From NCBI GenBank assembly GCA_950295325.1, contig OX485804.1, positions 19,408,001 through 19,472,000 on the forward strand: 64,000 nucleotides of DNA, given 5' to 3'. Numbering within the stretch: position 1 is the stretch's first letter; every line of letters starts with the position of its first letter. A model generated the notes under the pieces. It saw only the letters and a program-made list of their open reading frames with translations, had not been told where the DNA came from and did not search any database. The position numbers were made by a program, and so were the translations under genes. The stretch is from Polytrichum commune (taxonomy: Eukaryota; Streptophyta; Polytrichopsida; Polytrichales; Polytrichaceae). Shown here in pieces: positions 11,460 through 24,233 of this stretch.

Positions 11460-12853
11460 ATACACTCTGAACTCCATAGTATCACATCTGTGGCAACCAA
11501 AGTGCACGTAATATTATGGAGTTTTGTAGTGTTAACGTGGATGCATGATACTACAGGATTAGTGTAGCATGTGACACTATGGAATAACACAAAGGGAGAT
11601 GTGAGGACAATTTGAATTCGTTCTCCTATCACCTACGTTTGTGTGGTCCACTCCACTTGGCCTTCCCGGGCGATGTGGTGGACACATGGGCCAACATTCA
11701 ACAAGTGGCATAAGAAGAAAGAAGAATAATGCCCCCTTCCCGCCTAACTTTAGCTAAGCCTAAAAGTTGGTTCTAAAAACACGGCCTTCACACCATTGAC
11801 ATTATCTAGTGTTGAGCCTAGTTGGCAAATGATGTGGCATGGTTTAAAAGTGGAGGTTTTAAGCCTCAAGCACCGACCCTCCCATCAGTACCCAGACATG
11901 AGGCAAGAATGTAGGACCTTTAAAAGTGTCACCTCCCGCCCTTGTGATTGGTTGCTTTTATTCTTGGCTATGAGGGCACGAGGAGCTTCATCAACAAAAA
12001 CCGATGGTAAGATGGATGAGTAGTAAGGCATTTGGGGATGGGACAAAAACTATCCAACATTCAATGCTTGGTAGATAAAACAATGAACATGTGTGAAAGC
12101 TACTTAACTAAAACCTACTTGAAAATCTTTGGAGCAAGTTCTTGTAGGTGCATTGGGATAGCCGGATGCCTTCGCTATAACCGAGGGAGCTTTACCTGGG
12201 TTTTAGGAAAAACTTTGGTTATTTGGTAAAGTCAAGTGGGGAGGGGGCACAAGATTAAGAAGGTGACACTCCACATGTTGACACATGGCACAATGCAAGG
12301 GTGTGGGTTGACTTCTTTGCTGGTTTGCATTAATGACAAATTTCGTGATATAAGGGAGAGGAATGTGACAATATGGAGTGAGATTTGAACTACGAACATC
12401 CATTCCCTAAGGTTTCGGGATATTAGAGAGTGTGTGACATTATGGGGATTAATATTACAAAGTTTAGGGTGTATATGTATATATATACCCCTCCTAACAT
12501 CCGTAATGTCACCCTTTGTAATGTCACTCCCTCTCTTATATATCACAACCCTAGGAACGGATGTGCTTAGTTTAAATATCCCTCCATGTTGTCACATTTC
12601 TCTCTCATATGTCACAGTTTTTAACATTAAAATTAATCCACCAAAGATTCAAACTGCACACTCGCACACATCATGTTGTCATCATTATCATTATTTGTCA
12701 TTATTGCAATGTTGACTTTATCTTCTTCCATAATGTCACATGCTACATTAATTCTCTAGTATCATGCTTCCATGCTAACATTGCAGACCTCCTTGAAATC
12801 ACGTGCACTTTGGTTGCCACAACCATGATATTAGGGAGGTTAGAGTGTGTTGA
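11460..12853. mobile_element. Element with ~135 bp inverted ends
   Basis: 11460-11592 matches the reverse complement of 12717-12853 at roughly three quarters identity, with a perfect GTGGCAACCAAAGTGCACGT core in both arms. The interior repeats the motif AATGTCAC in both orientations. No transposase coding is visible. Long imperfect ends suggest a Mutator-like or foldback non-autonomous element. Confidence 0.55.
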
Positions 12854-13364
12854 ATATCTCCACATTCTTTTGAAGTTTAATACCAAGTATTGATGCACCC
12901 AACCACACTGTTGATTTACTTAATGTGGGCAACATTAATTCTATGAATCCATATTAGAAAATTAGTGTTGTCTGTAGTGTATTCCATCTTAAAGCGAGTA
13001 TATAATTTTGCTTACAAATAATCGGTATGTACTACATGAGATGTTCAAAATAGGGGTTTCACTACAAGGATATGAACTATGGAAATGTGGCATTGGAATA
13101 TTTGCAAACCTATCATTGTAAAGAATTGCATTTTTCTTTCACTAACACATGACATTTGCCTAGGACTTATATGCTACACCATTTATGGTATTTAGTTTCA
13201 CTTAAAAAAGTATGCATCATATAGCCATGATAAGATCGTTAAACAACAATTACGTGCTTTCTTGATAGGAGATAATTGTGTGTTTGAGTAAGTGCAATTA
13301 AAAACCTTGACATGCTTGATACTTAGATCAAAACTACACTGATTATTCCAACTAATGTGTGCTA
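12854..13364. other. AT-rich, no gene seen
   Basis: No coding. A sequence near 13168-13198 resembles the terminal motif of the element that follows, so an older, partly deleted copy may lie here. Confidence 0.4.
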
Positions 13365-13638
13365 CACTAAATATGATATTTAGTGTCATATGGTATTTTA
13401 TGTCACTATGGCAACTTTTTGGATGATGCTTCTTATGAATAAATGAACAAATATTGTCATGGATGATTGAAATCTAGATGAAAATTCACTTGGTAGATAA
13501 CAAATTTACCAAAAACATTTACAATGAATGACAACTAATCTTGGGTTAACATTTAGCTTTGGTGACACTACACCAGAATTTAAATTTAGTATTTAGCAAG
13601 ACAATTAGAATTGGTGACACTAAATATCATTTTTAGTG
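13365..13638. mobile_element. TIR element family R2, copy 1
   Basis: The left end CACTAAATATGATATTTAGT is itself nearly palindromic. The right end is its near-perfect inverse, ending TTTTTAGTG. A second copy with the same interior landmarks (TCATATGGTATTTTATGT, GGGTTAACATT) lies at 30095-30453. The CACTA-type ends and ~275 bp size suggest a non-autonomous CACTA element, but the 3 bp flanks do not match. Confidence 0.6.
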
Positions 13639-13808
13639 TACTATGTGAAGTTACATAGTGGTACAATTATGTCATGAGAATGTAATATTTTAGCAAGCAA
13701 AGTCAATTATGTTCTATAATGTCCGAACAACGAATCGAACTTTCCTCAGTAAAAGTTGAACCCCTGAGTAAGATTATATTGCACTGCTTAACTCCAAACA
13801 GTGACACG

Positions 13809-14345
13809 CACTACAATAATTTCCCGCTTAAGTACGCACTTTGAACCAGTGTCATTGGTGCACACTTAGTTGGTAGGTGCGTACTTTACTCCTATCGCCG
13901 GTGTTCCATATTGTAGTCTTCAATGCCCTTCAAACGTGATTTGGCCCTTCTAAATGTACCTTTCTCAAATCGACTCTTCAAAATGCAACCCTATCGATGA
14001 CGAAATCCAACCTATCGAGACATTTGTTGAATGTGAAAGTGCTACCAACTTCAAAGGCTTTGAAGCTCTACACACCATTGTCCTCGACATCGACAACTAA
14101 TTGCTTTGCTCCAATGTTCAAATGGAAGTTGGACAAATGTATGATGAATCGTTTGAGACGTTTCAGCGAAACGTTAACAAATTGACATTGAATGTCAAGC
14201 GTAAAACATCCATGCATTCACGACAAATGACTTTGCATGACATGTTCAAACAATGAAGTATGCACCCTGATTTTTGTCAAAAAAATTGCGCACTTAACCA
14301 GGATGCGTACTTAAGCAGGAGATTACTTAATTGGGATAATTAGTG
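13809..14345. mobile_element. Possible CACTA-ended non-autonomous element
   Basis: The left end CACTACAATAATTTCCCGCT... and the right end in reverse complement CACTAATTATCCC... both run into GCTTAAGTACGCA. The ends are alignable with a gap, and a TAAGTACGC motif sits near each. There is no coding. It directly abuts the pogo-like element that starts at 14351. Confidence 0.45.
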
Positions 14346-14350
14346 CAGTA

Positions 14351-15399
14351 CAGTCTAACCTTGATAATGTCACACCATCCGTTTCACCAAAAAGAGTGAT
14401 ATAAACAAGGTGTGACATATTTGATAATGTCACATTTTGAAGATTTGTGCATAATGTGATATTATAAAAAAAAAAGGTAGAAAATCAAAATAAAATTATA
14501 ATGTAAAAAAGAAAATAACAAATACGAGACTTCAATGTTTTTGAATGTAAAATCTAATTCAAATTTGTGAATAACAACAAGAGCACATCATAATGTGTCA
14601 TTCAGATCAGGTAAAGACCTCTCACTAGAGACAAAAAAGCTTCTAATGTCACATTGTTTTGTTGATGTTAAATGTGCAACACCAATTCTAATGAGTTTGT
14701 CATGGATTTTTTCCATTCCTAACAACTCCAGAGTGTTGAAAATCTGAGAACCTTGGCTAGCCATAAAATTCAAAACATCTAGGAAATGAATTAGATGGGC
14801 GCCCAAACTAATTAACCAGTGATAAACAACCCTCTAACTTAGTTTACAAATTTTGCTAAACAAAATTGGGGATCTTCCTCTACTTCCCAAATGTGAGTAC
14901 CTTCCAGAAACCTCAATTCTAGCTCCGTGAAGCAAAATTCCTTGGTTTCTTCTTCTTCTTCTTGTGCCCACATGCGTGAACACCGTGAAAACACCGTGAA
15001 AAGACACACAATTGAACACATGTGACGGAAGGTGGGGTGCATAGAGGCCGAGAAGTCTTGACAGCGCCGTGAAAAGACAACACCTTTGAGTGCCGTGTAT
15101 AGACAACACCGTTCAGGGTTGGTGCACGATCAAGTTCCAAGAATAGCATTGCATTTATCACAGGGGCGGCGCATGACCCTTTCGGCTACTACAATTTGTC
15201 CATCCAACCATCACACAATCCATCCATACTTGGTATTATCACATTTACACTACGGATTTTGGAAAAAAAATAGTGACATTACCAAGGGTGATAGGGATAA
15301 TAACGAGGGAGTTTTACACTTTGAAAATCGGTTTCAAACTTTTAGGTGACATTATCAAGGTGTTTTATTAACAAAGGTGACATTATCAAGGTTAGACTG
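14351..15399. mobile_element. Emigrant/pogo-like MITE with TA target site
   Basis: Perfect terminal inverted repeats CAGTCTAACCTTGATAATGT... at 14351 and its inverse ending at 15399 (about 25 bases), flanked on both sides by TA. Subterminal copies of TGATAATGTCAC and GTGACATTATCA occur inside both ends. The CAGT(N)nAACCT start and TA duplication match plant Emigrant/Lemi (Tc1-mariner/pogo) elements as I know them. No transposase is seen in the 1.05 kb interior, so it is non-autonomous. A CTT microsatellite and two GCCGTG-containing direct repeats lie within. Confidence 0.8.
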
Positions 15400-15604
15400 T
15401 ACAACTTTGTGCATCTATTTGACACAGTTCCATCTCCTTGATTTGAGGTCAACCAACTCAGTGAAGTTAGAAGTGGCAACCATGACCTAAGATATCTTTT
15501 TTTTGCCTAGTAAGAGGCCTCCGCGGGGCTTCTCTAAAACGGAGAAGGCATTGTGGAGCCACTTCACGCCTTCGTCCTAACTTCATCGCAACCCCACTCA
15601 GCAG

Positions 15605-15921
15605 CCCCGGGTTAAATCACATCTTCATTCGGTTGGGCCCTGCCTTCCTAGGCCTCTTCCACTTTCCCCGTTGGGAACCAATGTGACAATACATGGTCAA
15701 AATTATAAATGTGCAAGTTGACATCACTTTCGTTATTCTCAAGTTAATTGATGGAGTTCGTGCACATGCTAAAGGAGCTTAATGGCTTAAGTGAACAGGT
15801 CTTGTTACATTGGTTCCCAAGAAGAAGAGTTCCCATGCAAGTGCGAGCAAGAAGATTGGGTAGTGAAGGAGGCGTGGAAGCGGCGGGGCCCAGCCGAATG
15901 AAGATGCGATTTAGCTTGGGG
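15605..15921. repeat. GC-rich imperfect hairpin
   Basis: 15605-15686 pairs with 15804-15921 in inverted orientation. Shared blocks are CACATTGGTTCCCAA and GGGCCCarCCGAATGAAGAT, and a GC-rich block contains an insertion in the right arm. It may be the ends of a short element or part of a truncated repeat. Confidence 0.6.
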
Positions 15922-17174
15922 CCACTCAATATGGAGGTCTTGATTGTTCAATAATAGATAGGTGCAAGTCTCATTTGATTTGTTTCTAAAAAAATTGAAG
16001 GAGAACGACGCTCGCAAAAAACTGAAGCTCAAAGAAAGTCACTAAGACATGAAGAGAGGAAGCAATTTTACATCCTTGGAGTGTTGCCCAATGCAAGGAT
16101 CAATCATCTTTAGTAATGTGGGCAACACCCAAACCAAACATGTTTCAAAATTGGCATTTAAGCTCATTATGAGAAACACTCATCATCTTGTCAAGAGCTT
16201 TGACCACCTTTAGAATTGGCATAGAAACTCCAAATTTGCTAATTCAATTTTTTATAAATATGTATAAATTTATCTTGACATCTTCATTGAGAGTCCTCAT
16301 CCACAATGACATCCAAATTTAGAAGAAGAAAAAATCACAATCTACCCCAACTTGAAAAACGTAGCTTCTAAACTTTTGCATCTTCTCAAATTTTGTTGAA
16401 ACATAGAGATTTTTCTGTAAAGATCTTCATAAAGCAGTCCATTTCCACAAACAAGTGATTGATCGAAAAATGTGTTGGTAATGCTCCACATCAAAGGTGG
16501 CATGAAAATTTCAAGATCATTGGAATGTATCCCTTCGGCGATATAGAGATATTTCTTTGGATCTACCCACCCTAAGTGAAAAAGAACACATCTTTCTTGT
16601 TAAATAATGTGTTGATGTCAAAAAAAAAAGTTCTAAAAAATTCGGGGTGTATTATAGAATTTATCAAGATTTGAAAAGAATCTCATCTAACTTATTATAT
16701 GCCATGTACCATTGTGATCGATGGGGTGCATCACACCATACCACTTAGTCATGATCACACCTTCCTTACGCAATAAGTTGTGTGACACACCACACTACTT
16801 GTCTTTTTAGCGATCATGGGTGGTGTGTGTGGGCTATCTTGTGCATCATGGTTATCAATGGGATTAATGATCCACTATAAAGCAAATTTCACTTTATTCA
16901 AATCTCCATTCCAATTGTACATATTGTACTTAGAGATTGATTCCTAATGCACTACTCATGTGTACCTTACGTACTCTAAAAATGTTTGGCATGTAAAATC
17001 ATGGTCTTCACTATTCAAGGTTGGGAAGATGATCCCGATTCTCATGCAACACACATTACCTTTGAAAACATCTCAGAAGTAGTTATTTAAATGGTTATTT
17101 AAATATTTAAATATTTATGTATTTATGTATTTATGTATTTTAATAATAATAATTAAAAATCTATATACAATGGA
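15922..17174. other. AT-rich, no gene seen
   Basis: No coding or clear element ends recognised. A short palindromic run of ATTTAAATATTT is at about 17095-17115. Confidence 0.4.
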
Positions 17175-18115
17175 GCTCGTGATGGTGGTGTGGGGAGGGC
17201 ATAACATTATACAAATCTATAACAATAATATGTGGAATATTCTTATATATTTTTCACATCTAGTCAAAATGTGGGAAATATCTGGGATTTTTATGTGGAA
17301 AACTACATACCTTGAACAACTAACTAAGTGGGCAACTACTTAGCTAGCTAAACCTACGCAATAATTTGGTGCCTCAAAAAAATAGCAAGCTAAAATTAAG
17401 TGCCATAATCCAGGCAAGAAAAGTTAGCTAATTGAAGTTTACTTATAGCTAGCTGGAATTTGAATGTGATTTCAGTGGAATGAATGATGTCATTGCACCC
17501 GAATGGTCATCTCTCAAACCCATACTTGTTGAAGTAGTGACGTTCTTGAAATTGAACATGAACTTGATTCCTAATAATCCAAGAGATTTCATGGAATCTC
17601 CGATTTGGAACACCTTGAATCCATCTCTCCTGAGATGTCATATGACGTTGACAATTCCGATGATAAATATATATATATCACTAGTGCTAGTCAAAAGTGA
17701 GGAAGCCGACTATACGTGTTGATTTTAAGCCTTCCAATTTCCTTGTGCAACAACATGAAAATACACAGCCAACCAAGAACAATACAATCAAATATATATT
17801 ATTTGGTTTCCTTTGAATGGATTTCTCTCTGGATTAGAATGAATATGCATGTCACATAATTTTTTAGCTAGTTGAAGCTAAGTGAAAATGAGAGTTTTGG
17901 AAAAGTTAGCTAGCTAAAGCTAAGTAAGAATCATAAGTGGAGTGAACCTAGCTAGCTAAAGCTAAGTGACAAATAAGGGCCAAAAAAATTTAGCTAGGTG
18001 ATGCTAGTTGGCCAACTGTCCAAGGTATGGAATACTGTCAGTCCCATATAATATTGTTATGGATCTGAATAATGTTATGGGACAATATTTTAAAACAACT
18101 CCCCCACCACTGTGC
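17175..18115. mobile_element. Inverted-repeat element with AGCTAGCT subrepeats
   Basis: 17175-17250 aligns with the reverse complement of about 18035-18115, sharing CATAACATTAT and CATAACAAT-like blocks. A second inverted pair lies just inside (CATACCTTG near 17307, CAAGGTATG near 18021). The interior contains many copies of a TAGCTAGCTAAAGCTAAGT motif, a typical subterminal-repeat pattern of DNA transposons. A related segment recurs at 27485-27570. No transposase coding is present. Confidence 0.55.
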
Positions 18116-20511
18116 CCCACCCATGTCCACCTTTCATCAAAAGACAACGTAAAAGGAGAACAACCATTCCTAGTTTAGATTTTTTAACATAGCATTTTGG
18201 GTGGGGCTCGGTGAGAGGTAGGGAAGGGAACGAAGGATGGAAGGGAAGGCACTAAGGGCCACTACACTTCAAGCACTCTCATTGGTGGAAAAGGCGGAGC
18301 TGGTCCAAGTTCACTTCACACTATGCTTGAGGGGCCCACGGAGTATGTGAATGCAAGATGGATGTAAAGTCTACATGGGTTCCTATATGGTATCAAATGG
18401 ATCGTGTATCATGATCACTTGGACTATTTTTAAAAACCACTTCTTGGAGGTAGGCCTAACACAAAACCCAATGTCCATGGCACTCCAAATGCTCACAACC
18501 GTTGATTTACTCTATTCTATCATGTGAGAGGACCTGCATGAATAGAAATTCATTGAAATAGCATTTGGTTGAGGGCCCAATACATATGACTTCAAACTAC
18601 ACTTGAGGATATGTGACCACACTACATAATTTTGGAGGTGTTTTGGGATGGCCTTTGGACACTTTATTTTGGGCTCTCACAATTTCATGGTCATGGCTCT
18701 TGGCTCATGTGTGAAGTGGGCCTAAGGGTTGGGCTTAGGGTTATAAGAGAAGGGGAGGGCTTCTTAAAATTGTAAATGTCTAATTGCTAAATTAAGATTT
18801 GATTGTTTACTTTAAATAAAAATATTATTCATTTCTTCACAAGTAAGCATTTTTAACACACATGAAATTTGCCAACTTGTGTGGGATTTATGTGGTCACA
18901 CTTCTTGATTGGACGTTACATTTGAGTGATACAAGGACATTGAATTAGAACAAGTGCAATGAGATTGGATGATGTTCTAAAAACATAGATTCTCGGGGGG
19001 GGGGGGGGGCAGTGTGTTAAAAAATTAAGGATATAGGTGCGAACAACCACTATTTTATAGGGGTGTATTACTTTCAATTCTCTTCTTTTTTCCACGTGCT
19101 ATCATTATGTAAATTTCTACTTTGGGTTAATAGAAAAATGGCTTGCATTACTTATAATTCCAAATTACCTATTATTCCATACCCTATAGTACTTTGAAGA
19201 TGTCTAGTGCCATTTTTGATACCCTATATTACTCTTAAGTCCATTTATAATTTTTAGCCCCCATGTTTTTAAAATACCCTATCATTTGTTCACACGTATG
19301 TTGCTACTCCAACCAATGACTACCCCCCCCCCCCCCGAGCATAGATTTCATTCTAGATTTTTTACTAAACAAAATTGAGAGGGCCATTTTCCGGCTTATG
19401 TGCCCTTTCAAATAGTAAGAGAACCTTCACTTTAATCACTTATTCATTTTACATCTCTAATCCGATTTGAACTTGAAATGATAATTTCTAATTGAATGAG
19501 ATGGTTCTCAAGTTGAACCAATGGCCCAAAATGTCTATAAAGTTGGAGGTGCTCACAATAGGGCTAAGTGCCTAACATGTTTTTGGATTGAGCATTCTAT
19601 AGGTATTTTGTGACTTCCCTACCAAACCAAAATACTCACCCACCTATCCACTTGCCTACCTCAACCATCTATGTACCACATGCACATGGTGTATTGTGCA
19701 CCACTTAACCCCTAAACGCTCAAGCCTTCATATGTCATTTTTTGGGGACCACCAGCACCAGTGCTGGAAATTATTGTTATGTAGCAAAATAGGCTTTGTT
19801 TTTCTTGAAATTCAACTGTACGGATGTGAACTAGACTACCATATATTCTTTCATTGAACATTTGAAGTCGATCGGATCACATTTGCTAGGTCATATTGAT
19901 ATTTGAACAAGGACTTCATCCAATAAGGAATTAGAAAAAACTCTGGAATTTTTCGTTTCATGAGCATTTCGGTTATTCTGCAAATTTTAGAAAGTTGGCG
20001 ACTCTGCCATAATATGTTATGTGGGTGACAAATGAGCTATCCCCCAACAATTCGGATTCTTTTGAGCAAATTTAGGTGAAGTCCGTCACCCTCAAAGTTA
20101 GGGGTGCCACATGAGGTCCATTTGGGAGAGATTTCCCCTTTTTCATGGAGCAAGCAAAATGTGCACAACCATCGCCTTGTTCCAATGTATTTTTTTTTTT
20201 AAAAAAAACCCCAAAAAACCCCAAAACCCAAAAACATGTAGAGAAATGTTGTTATAATAAATTTTAATGATTTTTTTGGGGAAGAGAAGATGAATACAAG
20301 AGCACAAAAAAACAGCATCTACCAATTTTCATGCATAACATTCTATACAATTACAATGGTAAGACGCGAGAGAATAGTCAAACTTGGATTTTTTCAAATT
20401 TTCCTTTTTGGGACATATATTAAAAAAATCAGCACGTTCGCTTTTGGGTGCATGGTCATTCCTTTTGGTCCACATTTGGTTTACACCCAGCGAGAGGCCC
20501 AAAGACTTTGT
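18116..20511. other. Intergenic, with opposed G and C runs
   Basis: No gene seen. CTCG followed by 15 G at about 18992-19009, and 14 C followed by GAG at 19323-19339, form opposed homopolymer ends about 345 bp apart. These could mark a small element or be coincidental tracts. Confidence 0.4.
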
Positions 20512-20534
20512 AATATATATATATATATATATAT
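20512..20534. repeat. (TA)n microsatellite
   Basis: A simple TA run of about 11 repeats. Confidence 0.95.
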
Positions 20535-20593
20535 CTTTAAAATTTGGACCATGGAAAAAGGCCATCCTCCATGGTCCGACTTCATGGTCCATG

Positions 20594-20612
20594 GTGTAAA
20601 TCGGCCCTTAGC
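20594..20612. mobile_element. Fragment of a GGGCCG-ended MITE
   Basis: TGTAAATCGGCCCTTA resembles the right end of the GGGCCGGTTTACACTA family found complete at 23844-24230. The matching left end was not found nearby. Confidence 0.3.
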
Positions 20613-22188
20613 AACATATGGAACCATCTCCCAAAACAAGCAATGCCAACACAACAAAACATCCTACATGGTTGGAGTATGAAGTTTTTATATGTTATTT
20701 TTGGTCCACATGGTAGTGGGCACCACCCTACACCAGTAGATGCCTTTTCATCCACGTAAATTACCACCTTATGGATTGCAAATCCATTAGAATATTAGGT
20801 GGCGACCCATTTCGTGTTGCTCGAGCGTTTAAGGGTTAAGACAAAAGATTATTAAGAGGTAATGTGGAGGTACAACATGGACCACACAATAAATTTGCTA
20901 TACCAATTACTCCTCATCTTAGTCTCAAACATTGACCGATCCATTAAGTCTTTTGTCATGGTGCAATGGGCCAAGAACCACCATGTGGGCAAGAGCTCAA
21001 TAGGTCATTGCTCAACCGTTCCAAAATGGTGGGCGTCCATGGGTGCAACATCGGGATGGGCACAGGTCAAAACTAGTCACAAATCATGATATTGCACCGG
21101 ATTGTCACATATTTTATCCGAATAGTCAAAAGTTTCTATAACATCTTGCATATCTAGTTAGTCATGGTATTCATGGTAGAACTGCTACTCTCACCAAGTT
21201 CCCATCCACCTCATACTCAATACGAAATCGAACCAAGATTATTTATCTTGCACTTTTGCTATATGACAATAATGGAAGAAAAGGTACATTGGATGAAATT
21301 AGCACATCTGTTGTTGATTCGTTCTCTAAATCTTAGGGCCCCTTTCGTACATCTACCTTAACTTCAAAATTCTTAGTACCCCTTTTAATGCACACACCGG
21401 ATTAAAACATCACCTTTCCCTTAACTATATAATATGTACACTAATGCCCTTAAATATTAGGCCTCTTTACACTCACATTTATTTGTACGTGGTATGAAGA
21501 GTCCACCCTCCAAGATTTGAGCCACATAGTTCCATTTTAACATGGATGTGTTAAAAATAACCAAGTACATAATCCATTCATCTGAGTTTGCAAGTGCGCT
21601 TTTCAAGTCGGTTAAAACACCATAACTCTTAACGGTGCAAGGAGTAAAATTTATAGGATGTGTTATAGCATAGTTTTTGCAAGGGATTCTTAAGAACTAC
21701 CATAAATGATAAATTATGAGACAACAACAAAAGATCACATCCACATGGTTTAGCAAAATTTTGAAAAACAAATGTACTCATATAGTAACTACAACTTTGA
21801 GAATCCACCATAATCACCATCACAAATTTCATTGTTTTCTTGGGAGAGTTGGTAAAATTAATACACATCACGGATACTATAGATCGGTGGAAATCTCCAA
21901 GCATAATATCATTGCGGAATGATGAAATTGTCAAAATATCTCTTTCAATGTGCTCATGCTTCATAAGGTGCAGAAGACAACCATGCACACAATTTCATAA
22001 TCGAGCTTTTGGAGTCGGTAAACAATTTCAATTAGTATGTATAGACTTTTTTTTTAAATGAAAATAAAAATCTAGCAAGATCCAATCATCTGAAATCAAG
22101 AGTCCCATTTTGGAGTGTTTATATCATAAGATCCGTATGTTCTTGAAGATGTTGGTTCAAACAAATATCTTGAATGCCATCAGATACA
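20613..22188. other. AT-rich, no gene seen
   Basis: Short unrelated frames only. The longest (21629-21988, minus) has no recognisable domain. Confidence 0.4.
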
Positions 22189-22391
22189 AAGACATATATA
22201 TATAAGAATATATATTCTTATATATATATATATTCTTTTATATATATATATATATTCTTATATATATACATATAAGAATATATGTATATATACAAGAATA
22301 TATATATAAAAAAGAATATATATATATATAAAAGAATATATAAAAGAATATATAAAAGAATATATAAAAGAATATATATATAAGAATATTC
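22189..22391. repeat. TATATA/AGAATA-rich satellite tract
   Basis: Alternating TA runs interspersed with TTCTTATA and its inverse AAGAATATA, giving many overlapping palindromes over ~200 bp. Confidence 0.92.
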
Positions 22392-22655
22392 TTTTTATTT
22401 CTTCATTGGCTAAGGCTTACACTACAACCAAGACTTCTCCAACAAAGATCTTCAAGCATGTATGACAAAATGACGTAGTTGATAGCATGGTAATAATTTT
22501 TACTAGGGAAGTTCTCCGGAGGTCAAGATTTTTGGACAACCTCAAACCCTCAGACAAGAAACTTGGCCTTTAGTGAACTCCAACTTAAGGCATTATGTTG
22601 TTGTTGTTGTTGTTGTTGGTTTTTTTTAATTCAAATAAATTATTTATTTATGTAT

Positions 22656-23520
22656 TGTCTTGGACGGAAATTCTTGACCAACTGGTGCACTTCTTCACCA
22701 TAGTTTTAAACATGCCCTAAATGACAAGTCTCGTCTCCATGTAGAGCTGCCTCAAAAATAGCAGGTTTGTCTTGGATGGAAATTCTTGACCAATTGGTGC
22801 ACTTCTTCACCATAGTCTAAAAGCGGCCCTAAGATGACGAGTCTCGTCTCCTCTACTCTTCGTGCATAGCATCTCGATACGCTTGCATCAACCTTTGGGC
22901 TGGCTGGGGTGCAACAACAAGACACCCCGTTGCCTAAAAAATAGCAGGGTTGTCTTGGACGGAAATTCTTTGACCAACCAGTGCACTTCTTCACCATAGT
23001 CTAAAAGCGGCATTAAGATGACGAGTCTTGACTTGTCTCCTCTTCTCTTTGTGCAGAGCATCTCGACACACTTGCATCAACCTTCGGATGGGCTGGTGTG
23101 CAACAACTAGACATCCCGTTGCCTTAAAAAGAACAGGTTTGTCTTGGACGGAAATTCTTGACCAACCCATGCACTTCTTCACCATAGCCTAAAAGCGACC
23201 CTAAGATGACGAGTCTCCTCTCCTCTCCTCTCCTCTCCATGCAAAGCATCTCGACACACTTGCATCAACCTTCGGATGGACTGGTGTGCAACAACTAGAC
23301 ATCCCATTGCCTCAAAAATAACAGGTTTATCTTGGACATAAATTCTTGACCAACCGGTGCACTTCTTCACCATAGTCTAAAGCGGCCCTAAGATGCCTCC
23401 TCTTCTCTCCTCTCCTCTCCTCTCCTCTCCTCTCCGTGCAGAGCATCTCGAACCGCTTGCATGAGCGTGGCTTCCAGGCGGGCTGGGGCTGGGGCTGGGG
23501 TGCAGCAGCAACGTGGGACG
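22656..23520. repeat. Tandem array of ~188 bp units
   Basis: Units begin with TTGTCTTGGACGGAAATTCT-like sequence at about 22656, 22766, 22950, 23139 and 23328. The first unit is shortened to ~110 bp and the others are 184-189 bp. Each has GTGCACTTCTTCACCATAG and GAGCATCTCGA. The last units carry expansions of (CTCCT)n around 23216-23237 and 23400-23435. Minus-strand frames of 60-120 codons across the array are by-products of the repetition. The function is unknown. Confidence 0.85.
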
Positions 23521-23843
23521 TCCCGGGAGCTGACGAGCATCCGGGTGACACGGACGCCAGGCTTGGAGGGCAGCTCTCCCAAACTGCATGAGTGAATCTG
23601 TAAGGGACTGAAGTGTGACCACTCTGGGAGGCAGCTAACATACTGTAAGTTAGATAAGTCTCATCAGCCTTATGGTGCTTGTGCTTGTGCAAGTGTCGTA
23701 AGCACTCATGTGGACCACAGCCCAGACGCCTTCCAAGTAACTTAAGTCAAGGACCAAATGCCAAATATATCCTCCTGTCTCTGTGTGCACTCCTCACTTA
23801 TCATGAGCACCTAAGCTTACCTGCTGCCTCCGGCCTACACTAA

Positions 23844-24230
23844 GGGCCGGTTTACACTACGGTGGACAAGGCCTCCGGTCGGTCAAGAATGCTTGGCATG
23901 GTTGTATGAGGCAAATGGTGGATGTGCCGGAGAAGAATTAAAGGCAATAAAATATTGTTATTGAGTTGGGCTTCTCCGAAGGAGGAGTTTCTTGTCCAGC
24001 CTCTTGAGGCCGGACAAGAAACTCGTCCTCCGGAGAAGCCCAACTCCCAAAAGTGCCGCCATGTAGGCGGCCATGTCATTTTATCATCCATGAGAAAAGT
24101 TCACCACCATTGTTTTCTTCACCTAGTGTAAACACCCACCGGTCAAGAGTTGCATTTTCAACCAATCACAATTGAGAAACGCCCTTTTTTCATGACCGGT
24201 GGACTTCTCCACCGTAGTGTAAACCGGCCC
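23844..24230. mobile_element. Harbinger (Tourist-like) MITE
   Basis: Terminal inverted repeats start GGGCCGGTTTACACTACGGT on both sides, and TAA flanks the element at 23841-23843 and 24231-24233. The TWA-type 3 bp target site and GGGCC ends match PIF/Harbinger MITEs. An additional internal hairpin around 23966-24046 pairs GGGCTTCTCC with GGAGAAGCCC. There is no coding. Confidence 0.85.
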
Positions 24231-24233
24231 TAA

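Noticed and set aside
22656-23520. CRISPR-like array
   Set aside because: The units are ~188 bp tandem repeats without short repeat/spacer structure, and the genome is eukaryotic.
23327-23692. Overlapping minus-strand frames (64-121 codons) in the 188 bp array
   Set aside because: They arise from tandem repetition and differ between units by frameshifts; no domain.
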